From positions 126,737,735 to 126,801,734 of the forward strand of contig OY987298.1 in assembly GCA_963920635.1 (NCBI GenBank): a stretch of DNA of 64,000 bases. Direction: 5' to 3'. The first letter of the stretch is position 1. Each line of letters opens with the position of its first letter. The translations under genes were made by a program, and so were the position numbers. Under the pieces are notes generated by a model. The model made no database searches. It was not told the DNA's origin and saw only the letters and a list, made by a program, of their open reading frames with translations. This document shows, one piece after another, positions 1 through 10,430 of this stretch. This DNA is from Pseudeuparius sepicola. Lineage: Eukaryota; Arthropoda; Insecta; Coleoptera; Anthribidae.

Positions 1-24
1 GTCGCAATAAAGATGTATCTAAGT

Positions 25-110
25 TTTGCAAAAAAATCCACTGTGATTTTCTCAGGGTCACTTGGGGACTGTCTCCTGAGTGTCAAACCAAAAGATCGCA
101 CTCGAACTCC
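25..110 (+). repeat. Dispersed repeat, copy at window start
   Basis: This stretch is similar, in the same orientation, to 63902-63996 at the far end of the window. Both contain a TGCAAAAAAAT run followed by TGATTTT-TCAGGG, GGGGACTG-CTCCTGAGT and CACTCGAAC-CC, with scattered substitutions and short indels. It is a dispersed repeat of unknown class; neither copy contains an ORF. Confidence 0.6.
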
Positions 111-180
111 TGGTACCAATGGCGCTATAGGGTGGTTTCCTAAACAATAGGGTTGGTTTCCTAAAAATTTGTTTAGAGCA

Positions 181-440
181 AAATGACCCTAATAAAAGTT
201 GTAGGGGATCAAATTATGAACAACTTTTTCTCATAAAATGTTTTTGTATCTCTAATAAATAATGAGTTACAGCGCATTACTTCTATGATAAAAATTTCGC
301 ACGCTGCAGCGGTGGTCATATAAAAATTTTTTACAAAAAATGACTTTAATAAAAGTTTTAGAGGATAACCTTCTGGTCAACTTTTTTTTATAAAATTTTT
401 CGTATCTCTAATACTTAATGATTTACAAAGCATTATATGA
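181..440 (+). repeat. Degenerate direct repeat pair
   Basis: Bases 181-283 and 336-440 are diverged direct copies. Both carry TGACnnTAATAAAAGTT, a CAACTTTTT-C/T-ATAAAAT block, GTATCTCTAATA and a run ending in GC-ATTA. The texture resembles the inner part of CAGGG-type insect MITEs, but no terminal inverted repeat was found here. Confidence 0.45.
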
Positions 441-1721
441 CAAAAAAGTCGTTTTAAAAATTGCAGTAATACAGTTAATTAAAGTGATTTGATGACAGGT
501 GCCTACAAGTTATCTCATTTGAATTTTACGCGAATATTAAAAAAGTCGATGAGGGCATTTTTTGTTCAAAGATGCATATTTCGGATGGATTTCTTATTTT
601 CCCATTCACCTAACTCGGTTTTGTCTTAGCTCGAACACAGGAAATTGCGTTCATTGAAAGGAATTTGAAAAGCTTTTCAGGCCTAAACAAAAGCAAAGTT
701 GCTTTTAACCTCCTCAATTCTTAATACATAATAGAGTTGCAAAGGTGACTTATAATGCTCGCGTTACGGTGAATCAAAAAGTACCTAATCCAATATGTCT
801 GGAAAAGAACTCAATGGTGCCATGCGCATGAGCATCAATTTTGTAGTTAATGCCTTAACTTGTATTCAAAGAACTTGTATGTATTGCATTTAAAATGGTA
901 TTCACTTTGGTGAATACTTAGAGATATTACCAAAGGATTTGGATGGTGGCAAACGCAAAGACTATGGTTCTAGCGCAACGGAAACATTTCGGTCACGGGT
1001 TTCATCTCATGTCCCAGCTTGGCGGCGGTAGGGGTCCGTAAAGATAGACGTTATAACACTTACGAACTTCAAAGAAAGTGCACACTTTGGCACTTACAAG
1101 GTGCATAAACCCGTAGATAAAGCACGCTGTAAAATTTCAATAGTATGTTAATGCGTCGGCGAGGCGCGGAAATTAGTACCTTGTAGGAGCGAGGACGAAG
1201 TTGGTCCTGGAGAGATATTATCCGGAGCTTAATGCGCCAACTTATTCGTATTAGGAGGAGGGGTGCGGTTATATTCTGTTTAAATAGAACACTTTGCACT
1301 TTGGGGGAAATTTAAGTTTGCCACAAAGGTTGGGTTCTCCGCATAGATATACTAATAAGCGATATAGAAAAAGTGTTGCGTAGTTATAGGAATGAGCACC
1401 ATAGGTAGTTAGCTAGTTGTTGCCTAAAACAGTTTTTGTAACCTGACGGGAAATATTGACAACACTTTTTCAGAATATGCTTTAGACTTTTATGGACTAC
1501 TTTCGACCGTCATGACTTTTGTTAAGTATATGTGAATTCTTCAAGCACTGTCGCTTCCAGTTTAAGCAGCATCAAATCTAACATCGACTGCAACATACAC
1601 CTATACGTCATAATAGTAGCTAGTATAATAATAGTAAGTAATAATATTCCAGCTGCCATTCACACAACCATAAGTATCCACATTTGTTGTTAATATCCTT
1701 ACTTGTGATACTCAAATGTGA
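441..1721. other. Unassigned stretch, no gene seen
   Basis: No credible coding region. About 960-1300 is richer in GC than its surroundings. An open frame on the - strand there (1069-1299) has no recognisable domain and looks accidental. It could be intron or intergenic DNA with decayed repeats. Confidence 0.4.
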
Positions 1722-1927
1722 TATTGTCGGCTTTTTTTAGGACACTGAGAAGAAAACAAATACTTTATTTCCTCGCGCTAACGTTTCGGTCTTTTATTTA
1801 AAACCTTCTTCAGAGCTACAAACAACATAAGACAATTATTTTTATAATAACTTAAACCACTTATAAAATGACTATAATACTATGTAATTACGTATTTTAC
1901 AGACATTGATAATATTCTCACCTGGGA
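1722..1927 (-). repeat. Penelope-like terminal repeat, 3' copy
   Basis: Inverted copy of 6140-6345. On the - strand the core reads CTGAAGA, then a potential 6-bp stem (GGTTTT / AAGACC, loop AAATAA), then GAAACG. This resembles the conserved core of hammerhead ribozymes, which have been described in Penelope-like terminal repeats. Helix III is weak and I could not form helix I, so self-cleavage is not supported. Confidence 0.65.
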
Positions 1928-2263
1928 AAACAATTTTAAAAATCCAAAATTGACACATAACGTGTGTACGTCGTAAATAATTTTACAATAAACGGTTGAA
2001 CGAAGACTTGGTACATATTATCCATATTAAAATATTTTACTTTTATAAATAGGGAATGACGGACACAAACACATTAAAAGTTGAAGCAGAAATGGAGCCA
2101 GAAATCGGTATAAGATAACAAAATCTAAAAAACTTAAAAGACTTAAAAAAGAGGTACTTTATAGGTTGTAAAGAACTGGTCCGTGTGTTTTTTCCTTGAA
2201 CCAAGAAACACTACAGGGTGTCTAAGGTCTTAAAAACCTATTCATTTTGTTTAAATATTTATA
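1928..2263. other. 3' part of the Penelope-like remnant
   Basis: This is the part of the Penelope-like element between its 3' terminal repeat and the inserted transposon. At 2211-2230 a TACAGGGTGTCTAAGG motif resembles one end of a CAGGG-type MITE, but no partner end was found. No ORF. Confidence 0.4.
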
Positions 2264-2864
2264 CAGGGTTAACTATGACTTAGTACAAAAATTTTTACCA
2301 CGTGCGCAGGGTGGCTTAAGAAAACATAGAAAAATATTTTTAGATTTTTTTTACGATCTTTAAAAAAACGGGTAAAGACCCCTATTTTCCCTGTAAATCC
2401 CCGCCTTTAATGACGTCATCCAATTTGGCTTCTGAAGGTACTGACAGCTGAAGTGATTTTCCGCGGTGTTGCCGTTGATTTAGGAACGGTGAAAATACCT
2501 TTTTACTCAAACAAATTTAAAAAATACATAAATAACAATCGATTTGAATCTGTACAGATGCAGCGCTATTAGATTCCCCTTACCTTAGCTCGTATCCGGA
2601 CCGGTTCCTACTCTCGCGGAAAGCTCATTACCGCGACACCACAAGCCGTCTCCCTTAATACCCCCGGAGCTCCTCTGATGAATTCTTGTCCACCATCTAA
2701 CCTCTTCTGAAGCATAGATAAAGGATTTATTGTTCTGAAGCCTCGGCGGTATGAATTAAGCGACGTATCGGCCCGGTCGAGTCTATGAAACGTTTTTTCG
2801 ACTGCTCCGCGTTGCCCCGTTCGTCATTTCATAACTTCCTAGCTAGGCAACTAACTGTACATAC

Positions 2865-3845
2865 AAGGTTTGTTCCAACAGGGCCAATAACCGTGCTCAA
2901 GCACGTTCAGCGCATGCGCACTACCCCACTGGCTGTTCCAACTGAATTATGTACCTACCGACACGGGACGATACACGCACTGTTCCAGCCGATTTATGGA
3001 TCATTTGTGTATCGTCCTTGTACGATAAAAACGGTGCCTGGTCTAAAGCAATAACCGCGTGTACTGACATGCGCAGTGTATGGTCGTGTGACAGAGATAA
3101 ACATTAACATCATATTTTTGTTTTTACGTAGATAGGTTTAAATCGATGGCTGGGATCGTGTTTTTTATTTCTTGTTGGTTTTTGGCTTGTTGGGTAGGGC
3201 GGGGAATCGTTGAACAATTTTTCCGTTCCATCTGAAATTTTCTTTGGGATCATTTGTTCCAACTCGAATTTACGTACCGTCACAGAACTGTACATGAACT
3301 AGATGATAACCCTTAAAGAACGCATGCGCTAGTTTTGCACCGTTCATGTGCGATCCCAAAGAAAATTTCAGATGGAACGGATTGTGAATCAAATCGACCA
3401 AATCACGTTTTGCGACCGCACCTAACCTGCGTGTTTAATATGTGGCTAACCGAATGTTCGGTGGGCTAACCTCACTCTTCACTCTAAAAAATTATTGTTC
3501 AACGATTCCCCGCCCTACCCAACAAGCCAAAAACCAACAAGAAATAAAAAACACGATCCCAGCCATCGATTTAAAACCATCTACGTAAAAACAAAAATAT
3601 GAGGTTATTGTTTATCTCTGTCACATGACTACATTGCGCATGTCAGTACACGCGGTTATTGCTTTAGACCAGGCACCGTTTTTATCGTACAAGGACGATA
3701 CACAAATGATCCATAAATCGGCTGGAACAGTGCGTGTATCGTCCCGTGTCGGTAGGTACATAATTCAGTTGGAACAGCCAGCGGGGTAGTGCGCATGCGC
3801 TGAACGTGCTTGAGCACGGTTATTGGCCCTGTTGGAACAAACCTT
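2865..3845. repeat. 0.98-kb palindromic (foldback) element
   Basis: Outer arms 2865-3236 and about 3486-3845 are near-perfect inverted repeats beginning AAGGTTTGTTCCAACAGGG. A second inverted pair (3222-3250 and 3352-3380) lies nearer the centre. The motif TGTTCCAAC or TGTTCCAGC recurs in both orientations, for example at 2872, 2934, 2980 and 3254 and in the mirrored arm. These may be binding sites for a transposase supplied elsewhere. Short open frames on the arms are mirror images of the same sequence and are not genes. No target duplication is obvious. Confidence 0.8.
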
Positions 3846-3952
3846 TTCAAGTTTGGCTAGTAGCCGACGGAGGGCATTTGCGAATGTAACATGGCGTTAT
3901 TTCCCAGTTTTGTCTTGATTTTCGCGGCAAATCGTTCAGCGTCTTTGTGAAA

Positions 3953-5271
3953 ATGCCGGAGTATTCGAACGCCGAGTTAACGGACATGGTTATAATGTAC
4001 GGGAGATGCGATGAAAGTGCACATCGAGCTGCAGCAGAATACCGTATTCGTTTTCCTAACAGGGCAAATATGCCTAACCCACGTACTTTCGTGAACATTG
4101 TACAACGTATGCGAAACACTGGTGTTTTGCAAGCTCGAAGGGGTGGGCCTGGAGGGCAAATGAACATGGACGATGTTGAGTCAGTGCTTGATTTGGTGGA
4201 AGAGCAACCTTCCATAAGCACTACAGCTATTGCAAGGAGATTGGGAATATCTCAGAACAAGGCAAGTAAAATAAAACCAATAAAACTGACTTCTACCAAA
4301 GACTATCCCATGTGATGGGATTGTCTTTGCTTGCACCTAATACCTACATAAAATTTAAAATGTAACAATACAATTATTTACAGGCATGGAGGATTCTAAG
4401 GGAAAACGGCCTTCACCCTTATCACATACAAAAGGTCCAAGCATTAGAAGCAAATGATTTTCCGGTGAGAATGACCTACTGCACTTGGCTACGTGATCGA
4501 ATCGCCCAAGACCCAAACTTTGTTTTCAACATTCTTTGGACAGACGAATGCTGCTTCACACGTGCTGGGGTTTTAAACACGTATGTAAATTTTTACTTAC
4601 TTATAGCTTTCTCTCCTCCATATTATCTTTTTTATTTATTATAAAATTGGCTATGTCAATCCTAACGCCTTCGCCAAAATTGTGAATATTTCTAATTTTT
4701 GTTTTTTTTTTTTAGACACAACAGCCATATTTGGTCCGATGAGAACCCACATGCTGTTCGGCGGTTTAATTTCCAACGTCGGTTTTCCATCAATGTTTGG
4801 GCTGGAGTTTATGGAGATCGATTAATTGGACCATACATTCTACCGGAAAATTTAAACGCTGAACGATACTTGTATTTTCTGACAAATGTTTTGTTTGATA
4901 ATTTGCCACTACAAGTACTGCATGACATGTGGTTTATGCACGATGGTGCACCAGCCCATTTTGCGAGACCTGTTCGTGCACTTTTAGACGACCAATGCCC
5001 CAACCGTTGGATCGGAAGAGGAGGGCCCATTGCATGGCCGCCGCGATCACCAGACTTGAATCCAATGGATTTTTGTATTTGGGGATTCATGAAGGCGATT
5101 GTGTACGAGCAGGAAATCGACAACGAGCAGCAGTTACGTGAACGAATTGAAGGTGCAGCTGTTCAAATCCGGAATAATCATGGACTTTTTGCACGTATCC
5201 GGACTTCTTTAGTTAACCGAGTGAATTTGTGCATCGAAGTTAACGGCGGCCTCTTTGAACAGCTACTGTAG
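3953..5271 (+). CDS. Mariner-type transposase (DUF4817 + DDE), three exons
   Basis: Transposase of the enclosing element: it would bind the terminal repeats and cut and join DNA with three acidic residues. I place exons at 3953-4261, 4384-4580 and 4716-5271. Intron 2 is a standard GT-AG (GTATGT...TTTTAG). Intron 1 keeps the frame only with a GC-AG pair (AAG|GCAAGTA...TTTACAG|GCA). The start is ATG 3953, the first ATG of the frame. The N-terminal part resembles the DUF4817 helix-turn-helix found in insect transposases (AAEYRIRFPNR). The catalytic part shows ILWTDEC, MHDGAPAHF and WPPRSPDLNPMDF, with 41 residues between the second and third Asp (DD41D). The C-terminus GGLFEQLL is also family-like. 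No stop or frameshift is seen, so the gene may be intact. Confidence 0.85.
4262..4383 (+). other. GC-AG intron of the transposase
   Basis: Splicing GC at 4262-4263 to AG at 4382-4383 joins ...SQNK to AWRILREN in the reading frame expected from related transposases. The GT four bases downstream (4266-4267) would shift the frame and reach a stop soon after. The donor AAG|GCAAGT matches the usual GC-donor consensus. Confidence 0.6.
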
Positions 5272-5841
5272 TGCTTTGCATGTGCATTTGTGCAATGTGT
5301 GCTAGTGCAGTTGTGATTTTTCGGTTACCCTTCGGGGTTTTCCTGGCGGAGGGGATCTACCTCGTCGTGGTCGTCAGGCTGAGTACCTCGCTTCAAACAA
5401 AAGGAATAGCAGAGGGAAACCAAGAGATCCCCAACAGATTTAAAAAATGTGAATGTTGTGTTGTGTGACTTTTAATGTAAAAAAGCAAGAAAACAGAAAA
5501 TGGTGCAAACAATCCTGGAAATGTCAGTAAGGTAGGTGTTTCATAGGCATTCTACATGTTCCTCAGAAAGTAATCGTTTTTAAAAGGAAATCGAAATTTT
5601 GTGGTGAATCCTCGGATAAATTGTTAGACGTGGCAACGCCGCGCTATTGACATATGCGAAATTTTTAGACATGTCGCGCGGGCGTCCATAGGCGGCGTTT
5701 TTTGAGGGGTTTAATACAATTTGAAAAAAAATTTTTTAGGCTTAAGACAAATGTTAGAAAATTTTTGAAAATTTATTTTAGCAAGTCTAATTTTTCTTTA
5801 TCTGCCATAAAAATTTTTGTACTAAGTGATAGTTAACCCTG

Positions 5842-6145
5842 TATACCTGTCTATAATATTTCGATAAACGATACTTAAGTTTTCCGTGTCTGTTTTTTTG
5901 TTCACAGTTTGGAATTTGTTTATGTAGATCATTTCAGACAAACATCTCTTCTGGTAGTTCACTTCTCTATCCAGTATTTGTATATCATCAAAGTCAAAAA
6001 TATGGTCCAAATCGAAGTGATGAGATGCTAAAGCCGTTTTTTCTCTTTTTGTTTTGTGATTTTCTTTGCAGGAGTCTCTATGTTGTTTTATTCTGGTTTT
6101 AATATATTGTTTAGTTTGTCCAACATGACATGAGAATATTATCAA
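5842..6145 (-). pseudogene. GIY-YIG endonuclease fragment of a Penelope-like element
   Basis: About 100 codons on the - strand resemble the C-terminal endonuclease of Penelope-like elements: VGQTKQYIKTRIKQHR, then H..D..H.FDF, then an E.....KR..SE.IYI pattern. The beginning of the domain (the GIY strand) and the whole reverse transcriptase are absent, since the inverted terminal repeat begins immediately upstream. The reading frame runs into the inserted transposon at 5841. Confidence 0.75.
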
Positions 6146-6345
6146 TGTCTGTAAAATACCTAATTACATAGTATTATAGTCATTTTATAAGTAGTTTAAA
6201 ATTATTATAAAAATAATTGTCTTATGTTGTTTGTAGCTCTGAAGAAGGTTTTAAATAAAAGACCGAAACGTTATCGCGAGGAAATAAAGTATTTGTTTTC
6301 TTCTCAGTGTCCTTAAAAAAGCCGACAATATCACATTTGAGAACC
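6140..6345 (+). repeat. Penelope-like terminal repeat, inverted 5' copy
   Basis: Inverted copy of 1722-1927, sharing CTGAAGA...GACCGAAACG and the following AAATAAAGTATTTG. It faces the opposite way from the endonuclease fragment, a known arrangement for Penelope insertions. Confidence 0.7.
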
Positions 6346-6377
6346 CTAAGTATGTTCATTTGAGGCTGACAAAAATA

Positions 6378-6622
6378 ATGCGGGTGGAATGCATAAAAAG
6401 TAGTACATACATGCTATTGCTTCACAAAAAATATCTAATTTGTAGCATTATTTGCTTTCACATAGAAGTATCTGCTTCACCTGAGAAGAACATATAGCGT
6501 TACAAAGTGCTCCCATAGGTAGAAGTATCATAATGGTTCACTACTATAGTAGAAACTTCAGAAATGTAGTACCTGACATACTTGAAGCATTAGCATGCAT
6601 TCCACCCATTGCATCTACTATA
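6378..6622. mobile_element. Small MITE-like inverted repeat
   Basis: GGGTGGAATGCAT near 6381 and its complement ATGCATTCCACCC near 6592-6604 form the ends. Related blocks (GCTATTGCTTCA and TGAAGCATTAGC) lie just inside. About 245 bp, non-coding. Confidence 0.45.
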
Positions 6623-6856
6623 TTATTGACCCTTTAATGGTATACCTATGCATGAAGTTGTGGCAGCACCATTCTCCAGTAAATGCTTAATATATCAGCA
6701 AATAGCATGTACTCCTTTAAGACTAAATTTAATGTAGTGCGTGTACGTGGTGATTCATCATTTGATCAATAAAATAAATTTTTTCGATCTGTAGTGAGCA
6801 ACACGCATAATTTTAAACTTTCGGACAATACAACGTTTAAGTTGGATTATTCTCTA

Positions 6857-7603
6857 CAGGATGTCCCAGGATAAGAGAGCCAATAGGTGTAAAAAAAAAA
6901 TCGAATTCAAATTTGATCGTTGCAAGTTCTGACCTGCTTGGCTGGAAACAAATTTCTATCATATTTTCGTTTTTGAGAAATCAAGATGGCGTCGACAGCG
7001 ACCATTTATTTATTTTCATTGTAGGTGAAGTTCGTTTTCCTTTAAAGATAGCGAAAAATCTCATTGTGATAAGTTGTTCCCAATTAAAAATTACCCCCGG
7101 GTACCAAACTTTGGAAAGATGATCCTATTTTGTTTTTCCCACTTTTTTCTTTTTCTAACGTGCTAAAGTGGCTTTTAAGTACAAGGTATCGAAAAATATT
7201 ATAACAAAAAGTTGTTTAGAATTAAAACTTATCCCTTTGTACCAAATTTTGACAAAATCAGCCTACCTATTTTTTTTCATATTTTTCTTCAGCGCGTTAA
7301 AAAAAGAAAAAAATGGGAAAAACAAAGTAGGCCGATCTTTCCAAAATTTGGTACCCGGAGGTAATTTTTAATTGGGAACAACTTTTCTTAATAACAATTT
7401 TTGATATGTTTAAAGGAAAGGCACTTCACCTACAATGAAAATAAATAAATGGTCGCTGTCGACGCCATCATGATTTCTCAAAAACGAAAATATGCTAGAA
7501 ATGAGTTTCCAGTCAAGCAGGTCAGAACCTCAAACGATTAAATTTGAACTCGAAATTGTTTTGTCTTTTACACCTAATGGCTCACTTATCCTGGGACACC
7601 CTG
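6857..7603. mobile_element. CAGGG-type MITE with long inverted arms
   Basis: Ends CAGGATGTCCCAGGATAAG (6857) and CTTATCCTGGGACACCCTG (7603), flanked by TA on both sides. The arms pair for about 300 bp, including the GGTCGCTGTCGACGCCATC block at about 7435-7470 and its complement near 6990. No transposase. A non-autonomous mariner-superfamily element. Confidence 0.8.
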
Positions 7604-7739
7604 TATGTACTTAAAACTTATAAATAAATACGTACTTCGGAATGGCTTCAGACAAATGCATTGACATTCTATATGGACGGCCATTGTGATCAATATTTTA
7701 AAATAATTTTGGTCTTACAAATTTTAGTAATTACTTATA

Positions 7740-9561
7740 CAGGGTGTTTCATTAAGGGTGAAGAGGTACCATATCTCAGGAATTAATAGTCCTGGAGCAT
7801 TGGGAAAAAATCTTCTTACGCAATGTAGTCACGAAAAATCGCTGGAAATTATTTTTAAGTTCGTAGGGCGCCCGCTAGTGAGCGTATTCGAAACAGTAAA
7901 TTTGAAAAATGAGTTTTCTCAAAAAAAATACTAATAAAGGTATATCAAAAATACAGCAAATTCTGAACAATTTTTGTTAAGGATTTATTGCTCTAGCTCT
8001 TCAAATAGAGGTGAAACTGGCGGATAAACCATGACTTGAAAAAATGCCTGTAACTCCGGTTTGGCTTACCGAATTGGTCTAATTTGGGCTTGTTGAAGAG
8101 AGCCTTCCTTCTATGAAATGATTGTCCAGTAAGGTCATTTCGAATTTCGTGGTCACCGCTAGAGGGCGCAATTTGAAAAATTTACCTTTTATTACAATTT
8201 TCTCCGAAATTTTAAATGCAATGGCATATTTATTCTGTTAAAATCGAAAAGTAGATTAAATTTACAACAAAAAATACCCAAGGTTCAAATGGATATATTC
8301 ATTAGTTTCGGAGTTATTTGAAAGAAAAAGGTAGGTATTTGTTGTCAAATATTTCCGTGGTCAAGCATGCCATGAAATAAACAAAAACTACTTGAGTTTT
8401 TCGTAAATTGCTATTTTTCTCACTTTTTATTCCGTTAAACGTATTTATAATTTACTTACCTTACCTGTCGTATCTCGTATCGATATGAAATTATCTCGGG
8501 CATCATCTAGTAAGCCATGAAACAAAATCGTTTGGTACCTGACAGCATATTGACGTTCCGCAAGTGGAGCATGTTCAAAACTTTGAAAATATACGGCAGG
8601 CATATCGTAAGCTTCGGCATTCGCATTTTTTAATAAATGCAACACACAATTTTAACTCAAAATTTACAAAAATGAAGATTTGACACAATACTTATTAAAG
8701 CTTGATTCATGTGACATTTACTTTTTTGCTTCACACAACCAAACGATTTTGTTCCATGGCTTACTAGATAATTTCCGAGATAATTTCATATAATACGACA
8801 GGTAAGGTAAGTAAATTAGAAATACGTTTAACGGAATAAAAAGTGAGAAAAATAGCAATTTACGAAAAACTCAAGTAGATTTTTATTTATTTCATGGCAT
8901 GCTTGACCACGGAAATATTTGACAACAAATACCTACCTTTTTCTTTCAAATAACATGTTAACAATTATTCTTTTGGCGATAACTCCGAAACTAATGAATA
9001 TATCCTTTGAACGTTGGGTATTTTTTGTTGTAAATATAATCTACTTTTCGATTATAACAGAATAAATATGCCACTGCATTTAAAATTTCGGAAAAAATTG
9101 TAATAAAAGGTAAATTTTTCAAATTGCGCCCTCTAGCGGTGACCACGAAATTCGAAATGACCTTACTGGACAATCATTTGATAGAAGAAGGAAAGCTCTC
9201 TTCAAGCCCAAATTAGACCAATTCGTTAAGCCAAACCGGAGTTACAGGCATTTTTTCAAGTCAAGGTTTATCCGCTCGTTTCACCTCTATTTGAAGAGCT
9301 AGAGCAAAAAATCCTTAACAAAAATTGTTCAGAATTTGCTGAAGAGTGCAATAAAAGTATTTTTGATACACCTTTATTAGTAATTTTTTTGAGAAAAAAA
9401 TTTACTGTTTTGAATACGCCCCCTAGCGGCCGACATACGAACTTAAAAATAATTTCCAGCAATTTTTGGTGACCACATTACTTGAGAAGATTTTTTCCCA
9501 AAGCTCCATGACTATTAATTCCTGAGATATGGTACCTCTTCACCCTTAATGAAACACCCTG
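7740..9561. mobile_element. 1.8-kb palindromic MITE
   Basis: Ends CAGGGTGTTTCATTAAGGG (7740) and CCCTTAATGAAACACCCTG (9561), with flanking TA. Each arm is about 800 bp, a near-complete snapback with a loop at about 8536-8745. The end sequence CAGGGTGTTTCATTA is typical of insect mariner-superfamily repeats. The loop and inner arm carry a coding-like fragment with a splice donor (8465-8645). Confidence 0.85.
8465..8645 (-). pseudogene. Exon-like coding fragment inside the palindrome
   Basis: An open frame on the - strand (MPAVYFQSFEHAPLAERQYA and onward) ends at an excellent donor, ACAG|GTAAGGTAAG. It has amino-acid composition typical of a real protein, but I do not recognise it. The opposite arm (about 8747-8805, + strand) repeats its last third, with changes and the same donor. 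It may be an exon of a lost transposase or a captured host exon. Confidence 0.35.
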
Positions 9562-9810
9562 TATAGAATAAAATAATAGGTGATGTTAATACAAGCCTCA
9601 AATTCAGGGAATGTTTTGACTGATAATCTGCAAATGTGCTGTTAGCTCCTGCCTGGACTTCCCAAATCTTGGCCATCTTTTGGATTTGGTTGACGCTACA
9701 TCGTACTGATGATTGCCAAATGGCATGAAACACGTGTATGCAGTTATCTACACTTTTTTTGTTCATTTTGTGTGCTTGCCATTTTCGCTTTTCTTGTAAA
9801 TACTTAGATT
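9562..9810 (-). pseudogene. Unrecognised coding-like remnant
   Basis: A - strand frame reads through MNKKSVDNCIHVFHAIWQSS and ends just before the MITE at 9561; once the MITE is removed a stop follows at once. Composition looks protein-like. It lies inside the older transposon remnant 6640-10030, so it may be the C-terminus of its transposase. No family recognised. Confidence 0.3.
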
Positions 9811-10030
9811 AAAATTTGTATTGCCCAAAAGTTTAAAGTTATGCTCACTACAAATCGAAAAAAGCCATTTTATGGGTCAAAATATTGTATCGTCACGTAT
9901 GTGCCGTACATTTACTCTTAAGATTACATTGTATCAACAGTAACAATAGCAAGATTATGTAGCAATTTTCGCAAATTATTCGAAGCATTTACATCAGGGG
10001 TATGTAGGTATAAAACAAAGATAGAAGTCG

Positions 10031-10369
10031 ACAACTGCTCGAAATGTCAAAACCTTATAATTAGCTACTCATCCATATTTTAGTCATTCAACTTTCACAA
10101 AAAACTCTAGATATGTAATAGTATATTACATAGCGAGAGTTGTAAACAGCTTATTACGTATGCTTACAACTCGAGTTTTGTATTATAAGTTTTCTTAGAC
10201 GAGAGAAAAACTATTATTATAATAGATAAACTATACTTCTGATTATCTGACAGGCAACAATTAGTATGTTGGTTAGTTGCTATGCGGTGACGCGGATGCC
10301 GCGCTAACAAGGCACCCGTGATAATTGCGTTTTAATTAAGAACAGATACGTAATTTTTTTATTACATGC
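10031..10369. other. Unassigned stretch with small palindromes
   Basis: No gene seen. It contains the palindrome ATGTAATA-GTA-TATTACAT at 10114-10132, and an inverted pair GAGAGTTGTAAAC / TTACAACTCGAG around 10135-10176. These may be transposon end debris. Confidence 0.35.
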
Positions 10370-10430
10370 CAGTCATTACGTGTCAGTTATTAAGTGTCAG
10401 TCATTACGTGTCAGTCATTACGTGTCAGTG
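10370..10430 (+). repeat. 14-bp tandem repeat, about four copies
   Basis: CAGTCATTACGTGT is repeated about 4.3 times; the second unit is CAGTTATTAAGTGT. A short minisatellite rich in TTACGTG/TAAGTG motifs. Confidence 0.9.

Larger units (their letters stand above)
2264..5841 (+). mobile_element. Tc1/mariner-superfamily transposon with intron-containing transposase
   Basis: The ends are inverted repeats: CAGGGTTAACTAT at 2264 and its complement ending at 5841, about 34 bp with one mismatch (G/C). TA lies on both sides, the target duplication of IS630/Tc1/mariner elements. The transposase gene is at 3953-5271. About 980 bp of the left half is a separate palindromic repeat (2865-3845). The element sits inside the Penelope-like remnant, so it is younger. 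Without the palindrome it is about 2.6 kb, long for this superfamily. Confidence 0.85.
1722..6345 (-). mobile_element. Penelope-like element remnant with inverted terminal repeats
   Basis: The ends 1722-1927 and 6140-6345 are inverted copies of each other, about 200 bp with few mismatches. Each holds the block CTGAAGA...GACCGAAACG. Between them, on the - strand, lies a GIY-YIG endonuclease fragment (5842-6145), the C-terminal domain of Penelope-like retroelements. The reverse transcriptase is missing: the first inverted repeat abuts the start of the endonuclease. That fits the 5'-truncated, inverted-LTR copies known for this class. A mariner-type transposon (2264-5841) was inserted later, at a TA near the end of the endonuclease frame. 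Confidence 0.75.
6640..10030. mobile_element. Older DNA transposon remnant hosting two MITEs
   Basis: The flanks 6690-6835 and 9820-9960 are diverged inverted repeats sharing CGAT-TGTAGTGAGCA, ATAAAATnnnTTTTTTCGA and a GTACG-GTGA block. Two intact MITEs (6857-7603, 7740-9561) lie between them, and what remains of the interior includes a short coding-like stretch at 9562-9810. I infer an old transposon invaded by later ones. Class unknown. Confidence 0.4.

Noticed and set aside
2785..3054. Open frame on the left arm of the 0.98-kb palindrome, mirrored at 3656-3850 on the - strand
   Set aside because: Both are the same inverted-repeat sequence read on opposite strands; no domain and no independent support.
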